Assembly: GCA_029939965.1 (NCBI GenBank)
Contig: JAOZRY010000167.1
Span: 1 to 6,756, forward strand
Origin: Bacteroidales bacterium
GTDB taxonomy: Bacteria > Bacteroidota > Bacteroidia > Bacteroidales > 4484-276
Length of the DNA: 6,756 nt
Reading direction: 5' to 3'
How positions within the stretch are numbered: position 1 is the stretch's first letter; each line of letters begins with the position of its first letter. This document shows positions 6,687 through 6,756 of the stretch, piece by piece. The notes below the pieces were generated by a model. That model was not told the DNA's origin. It saw only the letters and a list, made by a program, of their open reading frames with translations, and searched no databases. A program made the position numbers and the translations under genes.

Positions 6687-6756
6687 TCCGTCCAGTGCCT
6701 TTTATTGTTTTGGGCGGCTACAGGCTTTCCGTTTGTAGTTGCCTTGTGCCCGCTGT
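6687..6756. other. Non-coding right flank with octamer TCCGTCCA
   Basis: No gene is visible in these last 70 bases. The segment starts with TCCGTCCA (6687-6694), the reverse complement of the octamer at 103-110. It becomes noticeably more GC-rich after about 6711 than the operon it follows. That shift and the structured sequence suggest a different origin, perhaps a repetitive element continuing past the window. No intrinsic terminator with a T-tract is seen for the operon before the window ends. Confidence 0.4.
6712..6744. repeat. Imperfect hairpin downstream of the operon
   Basis: GGGCGGCTACA at 6712-6722 can pair with TGTAGTTGCCT at 6734-6744, giving 11 pairs of which three are G-U on the + strand, around an 11-base loop. 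No T-run follows, so it is not a standard intrinsic terminator. It could stabilise the mRNA 3' end, be part of a repeat family, or be a recombination-site arm. I looked for integron attC core boxes and did not find a convincing pair. Confidence 0.5.

Noticed and set aside
6687..6756. Integron attC site at the right edge
   Set aside because: The hairpin is suggestive, but I could not find a paired set of RYYYAAC and GTTRRRY core boxes in the expected arrangement.

Overview
The window looks like chromosomal DNA of a member of the Bacteroidota. The evidence is an outer-membrane TonB-dependent receptor with an N-terminal carboxypeptidase-regulatory-like domain, a DUF4249 lipoprotein (a family I know only from this phylum), signal peptides cleaved just before Gln (RA|Q, DS|Q), low G+C content, mostly weak Shine-Dalgarno signals, and a candidate TTG/TAnnTTTG-type promoter. 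The style fits Marinilabiliales- or Cytophaga-like environmental lineages, but genus cannot be decided from this sequence.

Layout. Positions 1-302 hold no convincing gene. They contain a 13-bp inverted repeat (10-55), a short TCGAAC tandem, a strong bidirectional hairpin terminator (126-169) and a candidate promoter (238-266). Four genes then follow on the + strand as one tight operon. They are a secreted protein of unknown function (303-1034), a 934-residue TonB-dependent receptor with an STN domain (1024-3828), a DUF4249 lipoprotein (3818-4984), and an exported protein with MG2-like, carboxypeptidase-regulatory-like and receptor-plug-like modules (5007-6686). The first two junctions each overlap by 11 bp and the third has a 22-bp gap. 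The last 70 bases are non-coding and contain an imperfect hairpin.

Function. All four products carry export signals, so this is an envelope operon. The likely core is the receptor in the outer membrane, working with the DUF4249 lipoprotein, possibly on the cell surface as SusD-type proteins do for SusC. The two flanking gene products may be periplasmic or outer-membrane accessories. The substrate is not evident. The receptor has the STN domain used for signalling to FecR-type anti-sigma factors, but no sigma or anti-sigma gene lies in the window.

The most interesting points are the receptor-plug-like module in the last gene, which has no barrel; the unnamed first gene, tightly coupled to the receptor; and the 8-base sequence TGGACGGA, present in inverted orientation just outside both ends of the operon and possibly marking repetitive or mobile flanks.
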